Below are positions 35,992 to 47,981 of a stretch of DNA of 64,000 nt, in pieces. Under the pieces are notes generated by a model, which saw only the letters and a list, made by a program, of their open reading frames with translations, searched no databases and was not told the origin of the DNA. Position 1 is the stretch's first letter; every line of letters begins with the position of its first letter. The position numbers were made by a program, and so were the translations under genes. Origin of the DNA: Nitratireductor sp. (GTDB lineage: Bacteria > Pseudomonadota > Alphaproteobacteria > Rhizobiales > Rhizobiaceae); contig NZ_CP051236.1 in NCBI RefSeq assembly GCF_017794765.1, forward strand, positions 2,235,111-2,299,110. Reading direction: 5' to 3'.

Positions 35992-37182
35992 ATGACTGAA
36001 CACTCCGTCCGCAACTTCAACATCAACTTCGGCCCGCAGCATCCGGCGGCTCACGGGGTTTTGCGCCTCGTTTTGGAGCTGGACGGTGAGGTGGTCGAGC
36101 GTGTCGATCCGCATATCGGGCTTCTGCATCGCGGCACCGAAAAGCTGATCGAGCACAAGACCTATCTGCAGGCCGTGCCTTATTTCGACCGGCTCGACTA
36201 TGTCGCGCCCATGAACCAGGAACACGCCTTTGCGCTGGCCGTGGAGCGTCTGATCGGCATTGACGTTCCGATCCGCGGTCAGCTTATCCGCGTGCTCTTC
36301 TCCGAGATCGGCCGCATTCTGAACCACCTCCTCAACATCACCACGCAGGCGATGGATGTCGGCGCGCTCACCCCGCCACTCTGGGGCTTTGAAGAGCGCG
36401 AAAAGCTGATGGTGTTTTATGAGCGGGCGTGCGGCGCGCGCATGCACGCGGCCTATTTCCGCCCCGGCGGTGTGCATCAGGACATTCCCGACCGGCTCGT
36501 CGAGGACATCGGCAACTGGATCGATCCGTTCCACAAGACGGTGGACGATCTCGACAGTCTTTTGACCGGAAACCGCATCTTCAAGCAGCGCAATGTCGAC
36601 ATCGGCGTCGTGACGCTGGAGGACGCATGGGCCTGGGGTTTCTCGGGCGTCATGGTGCGCGGTTCGGGTGCTGCATGGGATTTGCGCAAGAGCCAGCCCT
36701 ATGAATGCTACCCGGAGATGGATTTCGACATCCCGGTCGGAAAGAATGGCGACTGTTATGACCGCTATCTCATCCGCATGGAAGAGATGCGCCAGTCGGC
36801 GAAGATCATGCGCCAGTGCGTTGATCGGCTGCTGGGCAAGGAGCGTGTCGGCCCTGTCTCCAACACCGACGGCAAGATCGTCCCGCCCAAGCGCGGCGAG
36901 ATGAAGCGGTCGATGGAAGCGCTGATCCATCACTTCAAGCTCTACACCGAAGGCTACCACGTTCCCGAAGGCGAGGTGTATGCCTGCGTGGAAGCGCCCA
37001 AGGGCGAGTTCGGCGTCTATCTGGTCTCCGACGGGACCAACAAGCCCTATCGCTGCAAGCTGCGCGCCCCGGGCTTTGCTCATCTCCAGGCCATGGATTT
37101 CCTGTGTCGCGGCCATCTTCTGGCCGACGTCGCCGCCGTGCTTGGCTCCCTCGACATCGTGTTTGGTGAGGTAGACAGATAA
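35992..37182 (+). CDS. nuoD: NADH-quinone oxidoreductase subunit D
   Basis: A 396-residue 49-kDa subunit that lines the quinone cavity with NuoB. Conserved blocks are [20 protein letters not shown] (with the quinone-contacting histidine), [31 protein letters not shown], and [16 protein letters not shown]; it ends [15 protein letters not shown] precedes the ATG at 35992. nuoE follows with no gap. Confidence 0.98.
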   Translation: MTEHSVRNFNINFGPQHPAAHGVLRLVLELDGEVVERVDPHIGLLHRGTEKLIEHKTYLQAVPYFDRLDYVAPMNQEHAFALAVERLIGIDVPIRGQLIRVLFSEIGRILNHLLNITTQAMDVGALTPPLWGFEEREKLMVFYERACGARMHAAYFRPGGVHQDIPDRLVEDIGNWIDPFHKTVDDLDSLLTGNRIFKQRNVDIGVVTLEDAWAWGFSGVMVRGSGAAWDLRKSQPYECYPEMDFDIPVGKNGDCYDRYLIRMEEMRQSAKIMRQCVDRLLGKERVGPVSNTDGKIVPPKRGEMKRSMEALIHHFKLYTEGYHVPEGEVYACVEAPKGEFGVYLVSDGTNKPYRCKLRAPGFAHLQAMDFLCRGHLLADVAAVLGSLDIVFGEVDR

Positions 37183-38364
37183 ATGTCAGTCCGCCGTCTC
37201 GCAGACGAAGCCGTCCAGCCGCAGAGCTTCGCTTTTTCCCGTGCCATGAACGGGGAGGTGAAGCGCTGGCTGGGCAAATATCCGAAAGACCGCAAGCAGT
37301 CGGCGGTGATCCCGCTTCTGATGCTGGCGCAGGAGCAGGAAGGCTGGGTCACGCGCGCGGCCATCGAGCATGTGGCAGAAATGCTGGACATGCCGCTTAT
37401 CCGCGTTCTGGAAGTGGCGACCTTCTACACCCAGTTCCAGCTCGCGCCCGTCGGCACCCGCGCCCACATTCAGGTGTGTGGCACCACACCCTGCATGCTG
37501 CGTGGCTCCGGCGAACTGATCGAACTGTGCAAGAAGAAGATCAATCCGGAACCCTTCCACCCCAATGCCGACGGCACGCTGTCGTGGGAAGAGGTGGAGT
37601 GTCAGGGCGCCTGCGTGAACGCGCCGATGGTCATGATCTTCAAGGACACCTATGAAGACTTGACGCCCGAGCGCCTCGAAGAAATCATCGATGCATTCGA
37701 GGCCGGCAAGGGCGACACGATCAAGCCCGGTCCGCAGATCGACCGCATCTATTCGGCACCGGCGAGCGGCCTGACGGCGCTGACCGACGAAAAGGCCGTT
37801 ACGGGCAAGACGAAGGCGAAGGCCGGCAGCCGGAAAAAGGCTTCCGCAGGCACCGAGGTGCCGCCGTCTCGCGCGGCCAAACCCGACACGTCTGCCACCG
37901 AAACCGATCCGGCGATCAAGTCGCCGTCACCGGTCAAGGCGGACAATGGCAAGACATCGGCAGCCGCCGCTGTTTCTGCCAAGGCTGCTCCGAAGAAAAA
38001 GCCTGGCACCTCGCCCAAATCCGCCACCGCGCCCAAAGCGTCTGCGGCCGCAAAACCGGCAAAACCGGCCAAGCCCGCGCTTGAAGACAAGAACCGTCCG
38101 GCCGGCATCGCCCGTCCGGCAGAACCTGACGACCTCAAGATGATTTCCGGCATTGGCCCGAAGATCGAGGGCATTCTGCACGATCTCGGCATATTCACCT
38201 TCGAGCAGGTTTCGAAGTGGAAGAAGGCCGAGCGCGAATGGGTCGATGGTTATCTGAGCTTTCATGGCCGCATCGAGCGCGAGGACTGGGTCAAACAGGC
38301 CAAGGCGCTCGCCAAGGGCGGCGAAGCCGAATACATCAAAGTTTTCGGCAAGAAGCCGAGGTGA
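37183..38364 (+). CDS. nuoE: NADH-quinone oxidoreductase subunit E with long C-terminal extension
   Basis: 393 residues, more than twice the usual 160-220. The N-terminal 175 residues are the thioredoxin-like 24-kDa subunit with the [2Fe-2S] cluster N1a: cysteines in VCGTTPCMLRG and ECQGACVNAPMV. An Ala/Lys/Pro-rich low-complexity linker spans about 205-310. The last 75 residues form a helix-hairpin-helix-like domain (PDDLKMISGIGPKIEGILHD, GIFTFEQVSKWKKAE, WVDGYLSFHGRIEREDWV) like those at the ends of some alphaproteobacterial ribosomal and NuoE proteins. The extension is of unknown role. Confidence 0.93.
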   Translation: MSVRRLADEAVQPQSFAFSRAMNGEVKRWLGKYPKDRKQSAVIPLLMLAQEQEGWVTRAAIEHVAEMLDMPLIRVLEVATFYTQFQLAPVGTRAHIQVCGTTPCMLRGSGELIELCKKKINPEPFHPNADGTLSWEEVECQGACVNAPMVMIFKDTYEDLTPERLEEIIDAFEAGKGDTIKPGPQIDRIYSAPASGLTALTDEKAVTGKTKAKAGSRKKASAGTEVPPSRAAKPDTSATETDPAIKSPSPVKADNGKTSAAAAVSAKAAPKKKPGTSPKSATAPKASAAAKPAKPAKPALEDKNRPAGIARPAEPDDLKMISGIGPKIEGILHDLGIFTFEQVSKWKKAEREWVDGYLSFHGRIEREDWVKQAKALAKGGEAEYIKVFGKKPR

Positions 38365-38375
38365 GGGACTGAGTC

Positions 38376-39680
38376 ATGCTCCAGGATAAAGACCGCATCT
38401 TCACCAATATCTACGGCCAGTTCGACCGTTCCCTGAAGGGCGCGCAGTCGCGCGGTCTGTGGGACAACACGAAGGGCCTGATCGACAAGGGCCGCGACTG
38501 GATCATCAACGAGATGAAGGCGTCGGGCCTGCGCGGGCGCGGCGGCGCCGGCTTCCCGACCGGTCTCAAATGGTCGTTCATGCCGAAAGAGCCGGGCGAC
38601 CGCCCGCATTATCTCGTCGTCAATGCCGACGAATCGGAGCCCGGCACCTGCAAAGACCGCGATATCATGCGCCACGACCCGCACACGCTGGTCGAGGGAT
38701 GCCTGATCGCCGGCTTCGCCATGGGCGCGCACACCGCCTATATCTACGTGCGCGGCGAGTTCATCCGCGAGCGCGAGGCGCTCGAGCGTGCGATTGCCGA
38801 GTGTTACGAGGCGGGCCTTCTCGGCAAAAACAACAAATGCGGCTGGGACATGGACGTTTTCGTCCATCACGGCGCCGGCGCTTATATCTGCGGTGAGGAA
38901 ACGGCACTTCTCGAAAGCCTTGAAGGCAAGAAGGGCCAGCCTCGCCTGAAGCCGCCATTCCCCGCGAATGTCGGCCTCTATGGTTGCCCGACCACCGTGA
39001 ACAACGTCGAATCCATCGCCGTTGCGCCAACCATTCTTCGCCGGGGCGCATCATGGTTCTCCTCCTTCGGGCGCGAGAACAACAAGGGCACGAAGCTTTT
39101 TTGCATCTCCGGCCACGTGGAAAACCCGTGCACGGTGGAAGAGGAGATGTCGATCCCGTTCCGCGAGCTGATCGAGCGCCATTGCGGCGGCGTCCGTGGC
39201 GGCTGGGACAATCTTCTGGCGGTCATTCCGGGCGGCTCTTCGGTGCCATTGGTGCCGGCCAGTGAGATCATCGATACGCCGATGGACTTCGACAGCCTGC
39301 GCGATCTGAAGTCCGGTCTCGGCACCGCCGCCGTGATCGTGATGGACAAGTCCACCGACATCGTGAAGGCGATTGCGCGGCTCTCCTACTTCTATAAGCA
39401 CGAGAGCTGCGGCCAGTGCACGCCATGCCGCGAAGGCACCGGCTGGATGTGGCGCGTGATGGAGCGTCTGGTGGTTGGTCAGGCTCAGAAGCACGAAATC
39501 GACATGCTGCTCGATGTGACGAAACAGGTGGAAGGCCACACGATCTGTGCCTTGGGTGATGCGGCTGCGTGGCCCATCCAGGGCTTGGTGCGTCATTTCC
39601 GCCCGGAAATCGAGCGGCGCATCGACGAGTTCACCCGCAATGCGCATCAGGCCCGGCCGGCGCTGGTGGCGGCGGAATAA
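38376..39680 (+). CDS. nuoF: NADH-quinone oxidoreductase subunit F
   Basis: The 434-residue 51-kDa subunit holding FMN, the NADH site and cluster N3. Motifs are [19 protein letters not shown] (NADH/FMN), [39 protein letters not shown], and the cluster region [18 protein letters not shown] with the fourth cysteine in [12 protein letters not shown]. Complete. Eleven bases after nuoE. Confidence 0.98.
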   Translation: MLQDKDRIFTNIYGQFDRSLKGAQSRGLWDNTKGLIDKGRDWIINEMKASGLRGRGGAGFPTGLKWSFMPKEPGDRPHYLVVNADESEPGTCKDRDIMRHDPHTLVEGCLIAGFAMGAHTAYIYVRGEFIREREALERAIAECYEAGLLGKNNKCGWDMDVFVHHGAGAYICGEETALLESLEGKKGQPRLKPPFPANVGLYGCPTTVNNVESIAVAPTILRRGASWFSSFGRENNKGTKLFCISGHVENPCTVEEEMSIPFRELIERHCGGVRGGWDNLLAVIPGGSSVPLVPASEIIDTPMDFDSLRDLKSGLGTAAVIVMDKSTDIVKAIARLSYFYKHESCGQCTPCREGTGWMWRVMERLVVGQAQKHEIDMLLDVTKQVEGHTICALGDAAAWPIQGLVRHFRPEIERRIDEFTRNAHQARPALVAAE

Positions 39681-39728
39681 AAGTGAAGGTTTGCTCCGGA
39701 AGGGGCGAGAGGTAAGCGGACAGCGACC

Positions 39729-41810
39729 ATGGCAAAATTGAAAGTCGACGGCACGGAGATCGAGGTACCCGATCACTACACGCTGCTGCAGGCCGCCGAG
39801 GAGGCGGGCGCGGAGGTGCCGCGCTTCTGTTTCCATGAGCGTCTGTCGATCGCAGGCAATTGCCGCATGTGTCTGGTGGAAGTGAAGGGCGGACCGCCCA
39901 AACCGGCCGCCTCCTGCGCCATGGGCGTGCGCGATCTGCGTCCCGGACCCAATGGCGAGGCACCGGAAATCTTCACCAACACGCCGATGGTCAAGAAGGC
40001 CCGCGAAGGCGTGATGGAGTTCCTGCTCATCAACCATCCGCTCGACTGCCCGATCTGCGATCAGGGCGGCGAATGCGACCTGCAGGATCAGGCCATGGCC
40101 TTCGGCGTGGATTCGTCCCGCTACAGGGAAAACAAGCGCGCCGTCGAAGACAAATATATCGGCCCGCTCGTCAAGACGATCATGACCCGCTGCATCCACT
40201 GCACGCGCTGCGTCCGCTTCACCACCGAGGTGGCGGGCATCTCCGAGCTTGGCCTGATCGGCCGTGGCGAGGATGCCGAGATCACCACCTATCTCGAAGA
40301 GGCGATGACGTCCGAGCTTCAGGGCAATGTGATCGACCTGTGCCCGGTCGGCGCGCTGACCTCGCGCCCCTATGCGTTCCAGGCACGTCCGTGGGAGCTC
40401 AGCAAGACCCAGTCCATCGACGTGATGGATGCGGTTGGTTCGGCTATCCGCGTCGATACGCGTGGACGCGAAGTCATGCGCATCCTGCCGCGCATCAACG
40501 AGGCGGTGAACGAGGAATGGATTTCCGACAAATCCCGCTTCGTCTGGGATGGCCTCAGAACCCAGCGTCTCGACCGCCCTTATGTGCGCAAGGGCAAGCG
40601 GCTGCAGCCGGCCACCTGGCCCGAGGCGTTCGATGCCATCGCCAAGGCCGTATCGAAGGCCCAGCCGGAAAAGATCGGCGCGATTGCCGGCGATCTGGCC
40701 GCCGTCGAGGAAATGTACGCGCTGAAATCGCTGATGCAGTCGCTGGGTTCGGCGAATTATGATTGCCGTCAGGACGGTGCCGCACTCGACCCGGCGCTTG
40801 GCCGTGCGGGCTACATTTTCAACCCGACCATCGAGGGCATCGAGGACGCCGACGCGCTTTTGATCATCGGCGCCAATCCGCGCTTCGAGGCGTCGGTTCT
40901 CAACGCCCGCATCCGCAAGCGCTGGCGCATGGGCGATTTCCCCATCGGCGTGATCGGCGAGATGGGCGATCTGCGCTACGATTACGATATGCTCGGCACC
41001 GGTGCCGAGACGCTCAAGGAACTTGCCGAAGGCAAGGGCAAATTCGCTTCGGTTTTGAAGAAGGCCAAGCGGCCGATGATCATCGTGGGGCAGGGCGCGC
41101 TTGCCCGCTCCGATGGTGCGGCGATCCTTGGCCTTGCGGCAAAGCTGGCCGGCTCGGTCAAGGCAGTGTCTGCCGAATGGAACGGTTTTGCCGTGCTGCA
41201 TACGGCGGCGTCCCGCGTCGGCGGTCTCGATCTCGGCTTCGTGCCAGGGAAGGGCGGCAAGGATATGAAGGGCATGATGGGCGCGATGGATGTGCTCTTC
41301 CTGCTCGGTGCCGACGAGATCGACATGAACGCGATCGGTGGGGCTTTCACCGTCTATATCGGCACCCATGGCGATGCCGGTGCGCATCGCGCCGATGTCA
41401 TCCTGCCGGCTGCGACCTATACGGAGAAGTCCGGCACCTATGTGAACACCGAGGGGCGGGTGCAGATGACCAACCGCGCCGGTTTCGCGCCGGGCGAAGC
41501 CAAGGAAGACTGGGCGATCCTGCGGGCATTGTCCGATGTGCTCGGCCACAGGCTGCCGTTCGATTCGCTGGCCGCCCTGCGCGCAGCCCTTTATGCTGAA
41601 TTCCCGCATTTCGCGGCCATCGACACGGTTACGCCTGCCGATGCAGGCGATGTCGAAAAGCTTGCGAAGCTTGGCGGGCGGCTTACCAAGGCACCCTTCA
41701 CCTCGCCGGTGAAGGATTTCTATCTCACCAACCCGATCGCCCGTGCCTCGGCCGTGATGGCCGAATGTTCGGCGCTGGCGCGCGGCGACGTAAAACAGGC
41801 GGCCGAGTAG
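39729..41810 (+). CDS. nuoG: NADH-quinone oxidoreductase subunit G
   Basis: The 693-residue 75-kDa subunit. The N-terminal ferredoxin-like domain binds a [2Fe-2S] cluster ([20 protein letters not shown]). The HxxxCxxCxxxxxC motif [20 protein letters not shown] and [16 protein letters not shown] bind further clusters, followed by [17 protein letters not shown] molybdopterin-oxidoreductase-like domain without cofactor fills the rest. Typical alphaproteobacterial length. 48 bases separate it from nuoF, with GGGGCGAGAGGTAAGCGG as leader. Confidence 0.97.
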   Translation: MAKLKVDGTEIEVPDHYTLLQAAEEAGAEVPRFCFHERLSIAGNCRMCLVEVKGGPPKPAASCAMGVRDLRPGPNGEAPEIFTNTPMVKKAREGVMEFLLINHPLDCPICDQGGECDLQDQAMAFGVDSSRYRENKRAVEDKYIGPLVKTIMTRCIHCTRCVRFTTEVAGISELGLIGRGEDAEITTYLEEAMTSELQGNVIDLCPVGALTSRPYAFQARPWELSKTQSIDVMDAVGSAIRVDTRGREVMRILPRINEAVNEEWISDKSRFVWDGLRTQRLDRPYVRKGKRLQPATWPEAFDAIAKAVSKAQPEKIGAIAGDLAAVEEMYALKSLMQSLGSANYDCRQDGAALDPALGRAGYIFNPTIEGIEDADALLIIGANPRFEASVLNARIRKRWRMGDFPIGVIGEMGDLRYDYDMLGTGAETLKELAEGKGKFASVLKKAKRPMIIVGQGALARSDGAAILGLAAKLAGSVKAVSAEWNGFAVLHTAASRVGGLDLGFVPGKGGKDMKGMMGAMDVLFLLGADEIDMNAIGGAFTVYIGTHGDAGAHRADVILPAATYTEKSGTYVNTEGRVQMTNRAGFAPGEAKEDWAILRALSDVLGHRLPFDSLAALRAALYAEFPHFAAIDTVTPADAGDVEKLAKLGGRLTKAPFTSPVKDFYLTNPIARASAVMAECSALARGDVKQAAE

Positions 41811-41816
41811 AGACGA

Positions 41817-42860
41817 ATGGATACCTTCTTTTCAACCTACGTCCTTCCGGGGCTTCTGATCCTTCTGCAGTCGGTGGCGATGATCGTCATCCTCCTGATA
41901 TTCGTCGCCTATATCCTTTATGCCGACCGCAAGATCTGGGCCGCCGTGCAGCGCCGCCGGGGTCCGAACGTGGTCGGCCCGTGGGGGCTGTTCCAGGCGT
42001 TTGCCGACCTTTTCAAGTTCGTCTTCAAGGAGCCGGTGATCCCATCGGGCGCCAACAAGGGCGTGTTCCTGCTGGCGCCGGTCGTTGCCTCGGTTCTGGC
42101 GATTGCCGCATGGGCGGTGATCCCGGTCAATGAAGGCTGGGCCATTGCCAATGTGAACATCGGCATTCTCTACGTTTTCGCCATCGCTTCGCTGGAAGTC
42201 TATGGCGTGATCATGGGCGGCTGGGCCTCCAACTCGAAATATCCATTCCTCGGCGCGCTGCGTTCGGCGGCACAGATGGTCTCTTATGAGGTCTCCATCG
42301 GCTTTGTCATCGTCACCGTCCTGCTCACGGTAGGCTCGCTGAACCTGACCGACATCGTGCTCGCCCAGGGCGACGGTCTTGGCACCATGCTTGGCCTGCC
42401 CAACACGTTCCTCGACTGGAACTGGCTGGCGCTGTTCCCCATGTTCATCGTGTTCTTCATCTCGGCGCTGGCCGAGACGAACCGCCCGCCCTTCGATCTG
42501 GTGGAAGCTGAATCCGAGCTCGTGGCCGGTCACATGATCGAGTATTCCTCGACGCCGTTCCTGCTCTTCTTCCTCGGCGAGTATGTGGCCATCGTCCTGA
42601 TGTGTGCGCTCACCACCATCCTATTCCTGGGTGGCTGGCTGCCGCCGCTCGACATGGCGCCCTTCACCTGGGTGCCGGGCGTGATCTGGTTCGTGTTGAA
42701 GATGTGCATGGTCTTCTTCATGTTCGCGCTGGTGAAGGCTTTCGTGCCGCGCTACCGCTACGATCAGTTGATGCGCCTTGGCTGGAAAGTGTTCCTGCCG
42801 CTGTCGCTCTTCATGGTCGTTGCCACCGCGGCCTTCCTGAAAATCACGGGGATGGCATGA
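41817..42860 (+). CDS. nuoH: NADH-quinone oxidoreductase subunit H
   Basis: A 347-residue membrane subunit with eight helices that joins the peripheral and membrane arms near the quinone entrance. Signatures are [40 protein letters not shown], and [20 protein letters not shown] with conserved acidic residues. Begins six bases after nuoG. Confidence 0.98.
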   Translation: MDTFFSTYVLPGLLILLQSVAMIVILLIFVAYILYADRKIWAAVQRRRGPNVVGPWGLFQAFADLFKFVFKEPVIPSGANKGVFLLAPVVASVLAIAAWAVIPVNEGWAIANVNIGILYVFAIASLEVYGVIMGGWASNSKYPFLGALRSAAQMVSYEVSIGFVIVTVLLTVGSLNLTDIVLAQGDGLGTMLGLPNTFLDWNWLALFPMFIVFFISALAETNRPPFDLVEAESELVAGHMIEYSSTPFLLFFLGEYVAIVLMCALTTILFLGGWLPPLDMAPFTWVPGVIWFVLKMCMVFFMFALVKAFVPRYRYDQLMRLGWKVFLPLSLFMVVATAAFLKITGMA

Positions 42861-42903
42861 CCATGAGAGTTTCCATCCCTGAAACACGCTTCGGAGAAAA
42901 TCG

Positions 42904-43395
42904 ATGAGTGCGCTTGCACAGGCAGCCAAGTCGCTGCTTCTCAAAGAGTTCGTCGGGGCTGTCATCCTGTCCATGCGGCAGTTCTTTGCGCCGAAATACA
43001 CGCTGAACTACCCGCATGAAAAAGGCCCGGTCAGCCCGCGCTTTCGTGGCGAGCACGCATTGCGCCGCTATCCCAATGGCGAAGAGCGCTGCATTGCCTG
43101 CAAGCTGTGCGAGGCGATCTGCCCGGCCCAGGCCATAACCATCGAGGCGGGTCCCCGCCGCAATGACGGCACGCGCCGCACGGTGCGCTACGACATCGAC
43201 ATGGTGAAGTGCATCTATTGCGGTTTTTGTCAGGAAGCCTGCCCGGTGGACGCTATCGTCGAGGGGCCGAACTTCGAATTCGCGACGGAAACGCGCGAGG
43301 AACTTTATTACGACAAGGACAAGCTGCTTGCCAATGGCGATCGCTGGGAGCGGGAACTGGCGCGCAACATTGCGCTGGATGCACCATACCGGTGA
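42904..43395 (+). CDS. nuoI: NADH-quinone oxidoreductase subunit I
   Basis: A 163-residue 8Fe ferredoxin-type subunit with two [4Fe-4S] clusters (N6a, N6b). The ligands are [20 protein letters not shown] and [20 protein letters not shown]. An amphipathic N-terminal helix precedes [20 protein letters not shown]. 43 bases after nuoH. Confidence 0.98.
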   Translation: MSALAQAAKSLLLKEFVGAVILSMRQFFAPKYTLNYPHEKGPVSPRFRGEHALRRYPNGEERCIACKLCEAICPAQAITIEAGPRRNDGTRRTVRYDIDMVKCIYCGFCQEACPVDAIVEGPNFEFATETREELYYDKDKLLANGDRWERELARNIALDAPYR

Positions 43396-43449
43396 CGGTT
43401 TGACCTGTGGACGGGGGCAGGGCGCCCGTCTAAACGAAGCATCGTGAAT

Positions 43450-43465
43450 ACCCGGCGCGCCGGGT
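43450..43465. other. Perfect GC palindrome between nuoI and nuoJ
   Basis: ACCCGGCGCGCCGGGT, a 16-bp palindrome in the 122-base nuoI-nuoJ gap, followed by TTATT. It could form a short hairpin that attenuates or processes the transcript between the peripheral-arm and membrane-arm genes. Confidence 0.5.
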
Positions 43466-43517
43466 TTATTGAAAAGCCGTGGCGTTTTGTTGCGGCAGGC
43501 TAGGTACCGAGGGAACC

Positions 43518-44138
43518 ATGCTGACAGGACTTGAGGCGATTTTCTTTTATCTGTTCGCCTTTCTCACCGTGGCGGCGGCCTTCATGGTCATCGCGGCACG
43601 CAATCCCGTGCATTCGGTGCTCTTTCTGATCGTCGCGTTCTTCAACTCGGCCGGTCTCTTCCTTCTGACAGGCGCGGAGTTCCTCGCCTTCATCATGCTT
43701 GTCGTCTATGTGGGCGCGGTCGCCGTGCTCTTCCTGTTCGTCGTCATGATGCTGGATGTGGATTTCGCCGAACTGAAGCGCGGAGCGCTGCAATATGCGC
43801 CGGTGGGCGCGCTGGTCGGCATCATCCTTGCCGCGGAGCTTGTCATCGTGCTGGGAGGCTATGCCTTCGCGCCCGAGCTTTCGGGCGAGGTTGCGCAGCC
43901 AACGCCGCCGATCGATGTGCGACACAACACGGCGGCACTCGGCGACATTCTCTACACGGATTACATCCATTTCTTCCAGATCGCCGGCATGGTGCTTTTG
44001 GTCGCCATGATCGGCGCCATCGTGCTGACGCTGCGCCACAAGGACAACGTCAAGCGGCAGAACATTTCTGCCCAGGTGGCGCGCACGCCTGAAACGGCGA
44101 TCGAGATCAAGAAAGTCGAAACGGGCGAGGGACTTTGA
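43518..44138 (+). CDS. nuoJ: NADH-quinone oxidoreductase subunit J
   Basis: A 206-residue membrane subunit with five helices, starting [20 protein letters not shown]. Conserved: [40 protein letters not shown] and the late [14 protein letters not shown]. The ATG at 43518 follows GAGGGAACC. Its stop is three bases from nuoK. Confidence 0.97.
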   Translation: MLTGLEAIFFYLFAFLTVAAAFMVIAARNPVHSVLFLIVAFFNSAGLFLLTGAEFLAFIMLVVYVGAVAVLFLFVVMMLDVDFAELKRGALQYAPVGALVGIILAAELVIVLGGYAFAPELSGEVAQPTPPIDVRHNTAALGDILYTDYIHFFQIAGMVLLVAMIGAIVLTLRHKDNVKRQNISAQVARTPETAIEIKKVETGEGL

Positions 44139-44140
44139 TC

Positions 44141-44452
44141 ATGCTGGAAATCGGCATCGCACACTATCTGACCGTCTCGGCCATCCTGTTCACGCTCGGC
44201 GTGTTCGGCATCTTCCTGAACCGGAAGAACGTCATCATCATCCTGATGTCGGTCGAGCTGATCCTGCTTGCGGTCAACCTGAACTTCGTCGCCTTCTCCT
44301 CGGTTCTGGGAGATCTCGTCGGACAGGTTTTCGCACTCTTCGTTCTCACCGTCGCGGCGGCGGAAGCCGCGATCGGTCTTGCCATTCTCGTCGTCTTCTT
44401 CCGCAATCGCGGCACCATCGCCGTCGAAGACATCAACATGATGAAGGGCTGA
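44141..44452 (+). CDS. nuoK: NADH-quinone oxidoreductase subunit K
   Basis: A 103-residue three-helix antiporter-module subunit starting [17 protein letters not shown]. It has [20 protein letters not shown] (conserved glutamate of the proton path) and [20 protein letters not shown] with the second. The ATG at 44141 is preferred to a TTG two codons earlier. Confidence 0.97.
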   Translation: MLEIGIAHYLTVSAILFTLGVFGIFLNRKNVIIILMSVELILLAVNLNFVAFSSVLGDLVGQVFALFVLTVAAAEAAIGLAILVVFFRNRGTIAVEDINMMKG

Positions 44453-44462
44453 GCATACGGCC

Positions 44463-46448
44463 ATGTATCAAGCGATCGTATTTCTCCCGCTTATCGGCTT
44501 TCTGATTGCCGGGCTGTTCGGCCGCTCCATCGGCGCGAAGGGGTCCGAGCTGATCACCAGCGGCCTGATGGTTATTGTCGCGCTTCTGTCCTGGGTGGCC
44601 TTCTTTTCGGTCGCCATGGGCAGCGGCGAGGCATTCACCGTACCGCTCCTTTCCTTCATCACGTCGGGTAATCTGGATGTGTCGTGGGCGATTCGCGTCG
44701 ACACGCTGACTGTCGTCATGCTGATCGTGGTGAACACGGTCTCGGCGCTGGTTCACATCTATTCGATCGGCTACATGCACCACGATCCGCATCGGCCGCG
44801 CTTCTTCGCCTATCTGTCGCTCTTCACCTTCGCCATGCTCATGCTGGTGACATCGGACAATCTGATCCAGATGTTCTTCGGCTGGGAAGGCGTGGGTCTG
44901 GCCTCCTATCTCCTGATCGGCTTCTGGTTCAAGAAACCCTCGGCCAATGCCGCAGCCATGAAGGCATTCATCGTCAACCGCGTCGGCGATTTCGGCTTCC
45001 TGCTTGGCATTTTCGGCGTCTACATGCTGTTCGGTTCGGTGAACTTCAGCACCATCTTCGCCAATGCGGCCACCTATCTGCCCGCCGAAGGCGCAGAGGC
45101 TGGCGAGCCGGTCCTGACCTTCCTCGGCTACGCGCTGGACAAGGGCGGCGCGCTGACGGCGATCTGTCTGCTTCTGTTCATGGGCGCCATGGGCAAGTCC
45201 GCGCAGGTGCCGCTGCACACATGGCTGCCGGACGCCATGGAAGGCCCGACCCCGGTCTCTGCGCTCATCCACGCCGCCACCATGGTGACGGCCGGTGTCT
45301 TCATGGTCGCGCGTCTGTCGCCGATCTTCGAACTGTCGCACACGGCTCTCACCGTCGTGACCTTCGTCGGCGCGTTCACGGCCTTCTTCGCCGCGACCGT
45401 GGGCCTCGTGCAGAACGACATCAAGCGCGTCATCGCCTATTCGACCTGTTCGCAGCTCGGCTACATGTTCGTGGCCCTTGGCACCGGCTTTTACAGCGCG
45501 GCCATCTTCCACCTGTTCACGCACGCCTTCTTCAAGGCACTCCTGTTCCTTGGGTCCGGTTCGGTTATCCATGCCGTTTCCGACGAGCAGGACATGCGCA
45601 AGATGGGCGGTCTCAGGAAGCTTATCCCCCAGACCTACTGGATGATGATCATCGGCACGATCGCGCTTACGGGCGTGGGCATCCCGTTGACGGTCATCGG
45701 CACGGCTGGTTTCTTCTCCAAGGATGCGATCATCGAAGGCGCATTCGCCGCCGAGAACTACTTCGCCATGTTCTCCTTCATCCTGCTCACCGTGGCCGCC
45801 GTGTTCACCAGCTTCTATTCGTGGCGCCTTATCTTCATGACCTTCCACGGCAAGCCGCGCGCGTCTGCCGATGTGATGCACCATGTGCATGAATCGCCGC
45901 TGGTCATGCTCGTGCCGCTGTTCATCCTGGCCGTTGGCGCACTCTTCGCCGGCGTTGCCTTCAAGGAGTTCTTCGTCGGCCACGAATACGAACACTTCTG
46001 GAAGGGCGCGCTCTTCACATTGCCCGACAACCACATGCTGGAAGAGTTTCACCACGTGCCCGTCTGGGTGAAGCTTGCCCCGTTCGTCGCTATGCTTCTT
46101 GGCTTCTATGTCGCCTGGGTCTATTACATCCGGTCGCCAGAGCGCCCCAAGCGGCTTGCACAGCAGTTCAGCGGGCTCTACACCTTCCTGCTCAACAAAT
46201 GGTATTTCGACGAGCTCTATGACTTCCTGTTCGTCCGGCCGGCCAAGCGCCTGGGCCACTTCCTGTGGAAGAAGGGCGACGGCATGGTCATCGACGGTCT
46301 CGGCCCGGATGGCATTTCGGCCCGTGTGGTCGATGTGACCAACCGGATCGTCAAGCTGCAGAGCGGCTATCTCTATCACTACGCCTTCGCCATGCTCATC
46401 GGCGTTGCTGCCCTCGTTACCTGGATGATGCTTGGAGGCACGTTCTAA
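44463..46448 (+). CDS. nuoL: NADH-quinone oxidoreductase subunit L
   Basis: A 661-residue antiporter-like subunit at the distal end of the membrane arm, with about 16 helices and the long lateral helix. Motifs are [60 protein letters not shown], and [20 protein letters not shown]. Proton-pumping residues of the Mrp antiporter family are intact by eye. Confidence 0.98.
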   Translation: MYQAIVFLPLIGFLIAGLFGRSIGAKGSELITSGLMVIVALLSWVAFFSVAMGSGEAFTVPLLSFITSGNLDVSWAIRVDTLTVVMLIVVNTVSALVHIYSIGYMHHDPHRPRFFAYLSLFTFAMLMLVTSDNLIQMFFGWEGVGLASYLLIGFWFKKPSANAAAMKAFIVNRVGDFGFLLGIFGVYMLFGSVNFSTIFANAATYLPAEGAEAGEPVLTFLGYALDKGGALTAICLLLFMGAMGKSAQVPLHTWLPDAMEGPTPVSALIHAATMVTAGVFMVARLSPIFELSHTALTVVTFVGAFTAFFAATVGLVQNDIKRVIAYSTCSQLGYMFVALGTGFYSAAIFHLFTHAFFKALLFLGSGSVIHAVSDEQDMRKMGGLRKLIPQTYWMMIIGTIALTGVGIPLTVIGTAGFFSKDAIIEGAFAAENYFAMFSFILLTVAAVFTSFYSWRLIFMTFHGKPRASADVMHHVHESPLVMLVPLFILAVGALFAGVAFKEFFVGHEYEHFWKGALFTLPDNHMLEEFHHVPVWVKLAPFVAMLLGFYVAWVYYIRSPERPKRLAQQFSGLYTFLLNKWYFDELYDFLFVRPAKRLGHFLWKKGDGMVIDGLGPDGISARVVDVTNRIVKLQSGYLYHYAFAMLIGVAALVTWMMLGGTF

Positions 46449-46451
46449 GCC

Positions 46452-47966
46452 ATGACCGACTGGCCAATTCTTTCCACGGTCACCTTCCTGCCGCTGGTAG
46501 GTGCGCTTCTCATCCTCCTGATCCGGGAGGACGGTGCCGGTGCGCGCCGCAACATTCGCAATGTCGCGCTTCTGACGACGGTTTTCACCTTCGTCCTGTC
46601 GCTTTTCATCTGGATCGGCTTCGATGCATCGACGCCCGGTTTCCAGATGGTCGAAAAGCGCGAATGGCTGGGCTCCGGCATTTCCTATCACATGGGTGTC
46701 GACGGCATCTCCATGCTGTTCGTCATCCTGACCACCTTCCTCATGCCGCTATGCGTTCTGGCAAGCTGGGAGGCGGTGGAGCACCGCGTCAAGGAATACA
46801 TGATCGCGTTTCTGATACTGGAAACGCTCATGATCGGCGTGTTCTGCGCGCTCGACATCGTGCTTTTCTACGTGTTCTTCGAGGCGGGCCTCATTCCGAT
46901 GTTCATCATCATCGGCGTCTGGGGCGGCAAGCGGCGCGTCTATGCGAGCTTCAAGTTCTTCCTCTACACGCTGCTCGGCTCGGTTCTCATGCTGCTCGCC
47001 ATGATGGCGATGTACTGGCAGGCCGGAACAACGGATATCCCAACGCTTCTGACCCATGTTTTCCCTGAAGGCATGCAATATTGGCTATGGGGGGCCTTCT
47101 TCGCTTCCTTTGCGGTCAAGATGCCCATGTGGCCGGTGCACACCTGGCTGCCTGACGCGCACGTTGAAGCGCCTACGGCCGGCTCGGTCATCCTGGCGGG
47201 TATCCTGCTGAAGATGGGCGGCTATGGCTTCCTGCGTTTCTCGCTTCCCATGTTCCCGGTCGCTTCCATCGATCTGGCGCCGCTGGTCTTCACCCTGTCG
47301 GTCATTGCCATCATCTACACCTCTCTGGTGGCGCTGATGCAGGAGGACATCAAGAAGCTGATCGCTTATTCCTCGGTCGCCCATATGGGCTTCGTCACCA
47401 TGGGCATTTTCGCGATCAACGAGCAGGGCGTGCAGGGCGCGATCTTCCAGATGCTCTCGCACGGTCTCGTCTCGGGTGCGCTCTTCCTGTGTGTCGGCGT
47501 CATCTACGACCGCATGCACACACGCGAGATCGCGGCCTATGGCGGTCTGGTCAACAACATGCCCAAATACGCCACCGTGTTCATGATCTTCACCATGGCG
47601 AATGTGGGCCTGCCCGGCACCAGCGGCTTCGTCGGCGAGTTCCTGACGCTTCTGTCGGTGTTCAAGGTCAACACGTGGGTCGCGCTCTTCGCCACCACCG
47701 GTGTCATCCTGTCGGCAGGCTATGCGCTCTGGCTCTATCGCCGGGTGATTTTCGGCTCGCTGACCAAGGAAAGCCTCAAGGGCATGCTCGATCTGTCGGC
47801 GCGCGAGAAGCTGATTCTCTACCCGCTGGTGGTGCTGGTCATCTTCTTCGGTGTCTACCCGGCACCGATCCTCGATGCGACGGCGGTTTCGGTCGAAGCA
47901 CTTGTGAACAATGTCTCCCTGTCGGCCGACATGGCACGGGAAGCGGCAACCGCTGCCGCGCAGTAA
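46452..47966 (+). CDS. nuoM: NADH-quinone oxidoreductase subunit M
   Basis: A 504-residue antiporter-like subunit. Motifs are [20 protein letters not shown] (conserved glutamate), [40 protein letters not shown], and [20 protein letters not shown]. Three bases after nuoL. Confidence 0.98.
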   Translation: MTDWPILSTVTFLPLVGALLILLIREDGAGARRNIRNVALLTTVFTFVLSLFIWIGFDASTPGFQMVEKREWLGSGISYHMGVDGISMLFVILTTFLMPLCVLASWEAVEHRVKEYMIAFLILETLMIGVFCALDIVLFYVFFEAGLIPMFIIIGVWGGKRRVYASFKFFLYTLLGSVLMLLAMMAMYWQAGTTDIPTLLTHVFPEGMQYWLWGAFFASFAVKMPMWPVHTWLPDAHVEAPTAGSVILAGILLKMGGYGFLRFSLPMFPVASIDLAPLVFTLSVIAIIYTSLVALMQEDIKKLIAYSSVAHMGFVTMGIFAINEQGVQGAIFQMLSHGLVSGALFLCVGVIYDRMHTREIAAYGGLVNNMPKYATVFMIFTMANVGLPGTSGFVGEFLTLLSVFKVNTWVALFATTGVILSAGYALWLYRRVIFGSLTKESLKGMLDLSAREKLILYPLVVLVIFFGVYPAPILDATAVSVEALVNNVSLSADMAREAATAAAQ

Positions 47967-47981
47967 ACGGATTGAAAGCGA

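Noticed and set aside
39051..41609. 852-codon minus-strand open frame
   Set aside because: Antisense shadow of nuoF and nuoG; no domain, wrong composition.
44433..46691. 752-codon minus-strand open frame opposite nuoL
   Set aside because: Shadow of nuoL with mostly charged residues; nuoL is unmistakable.
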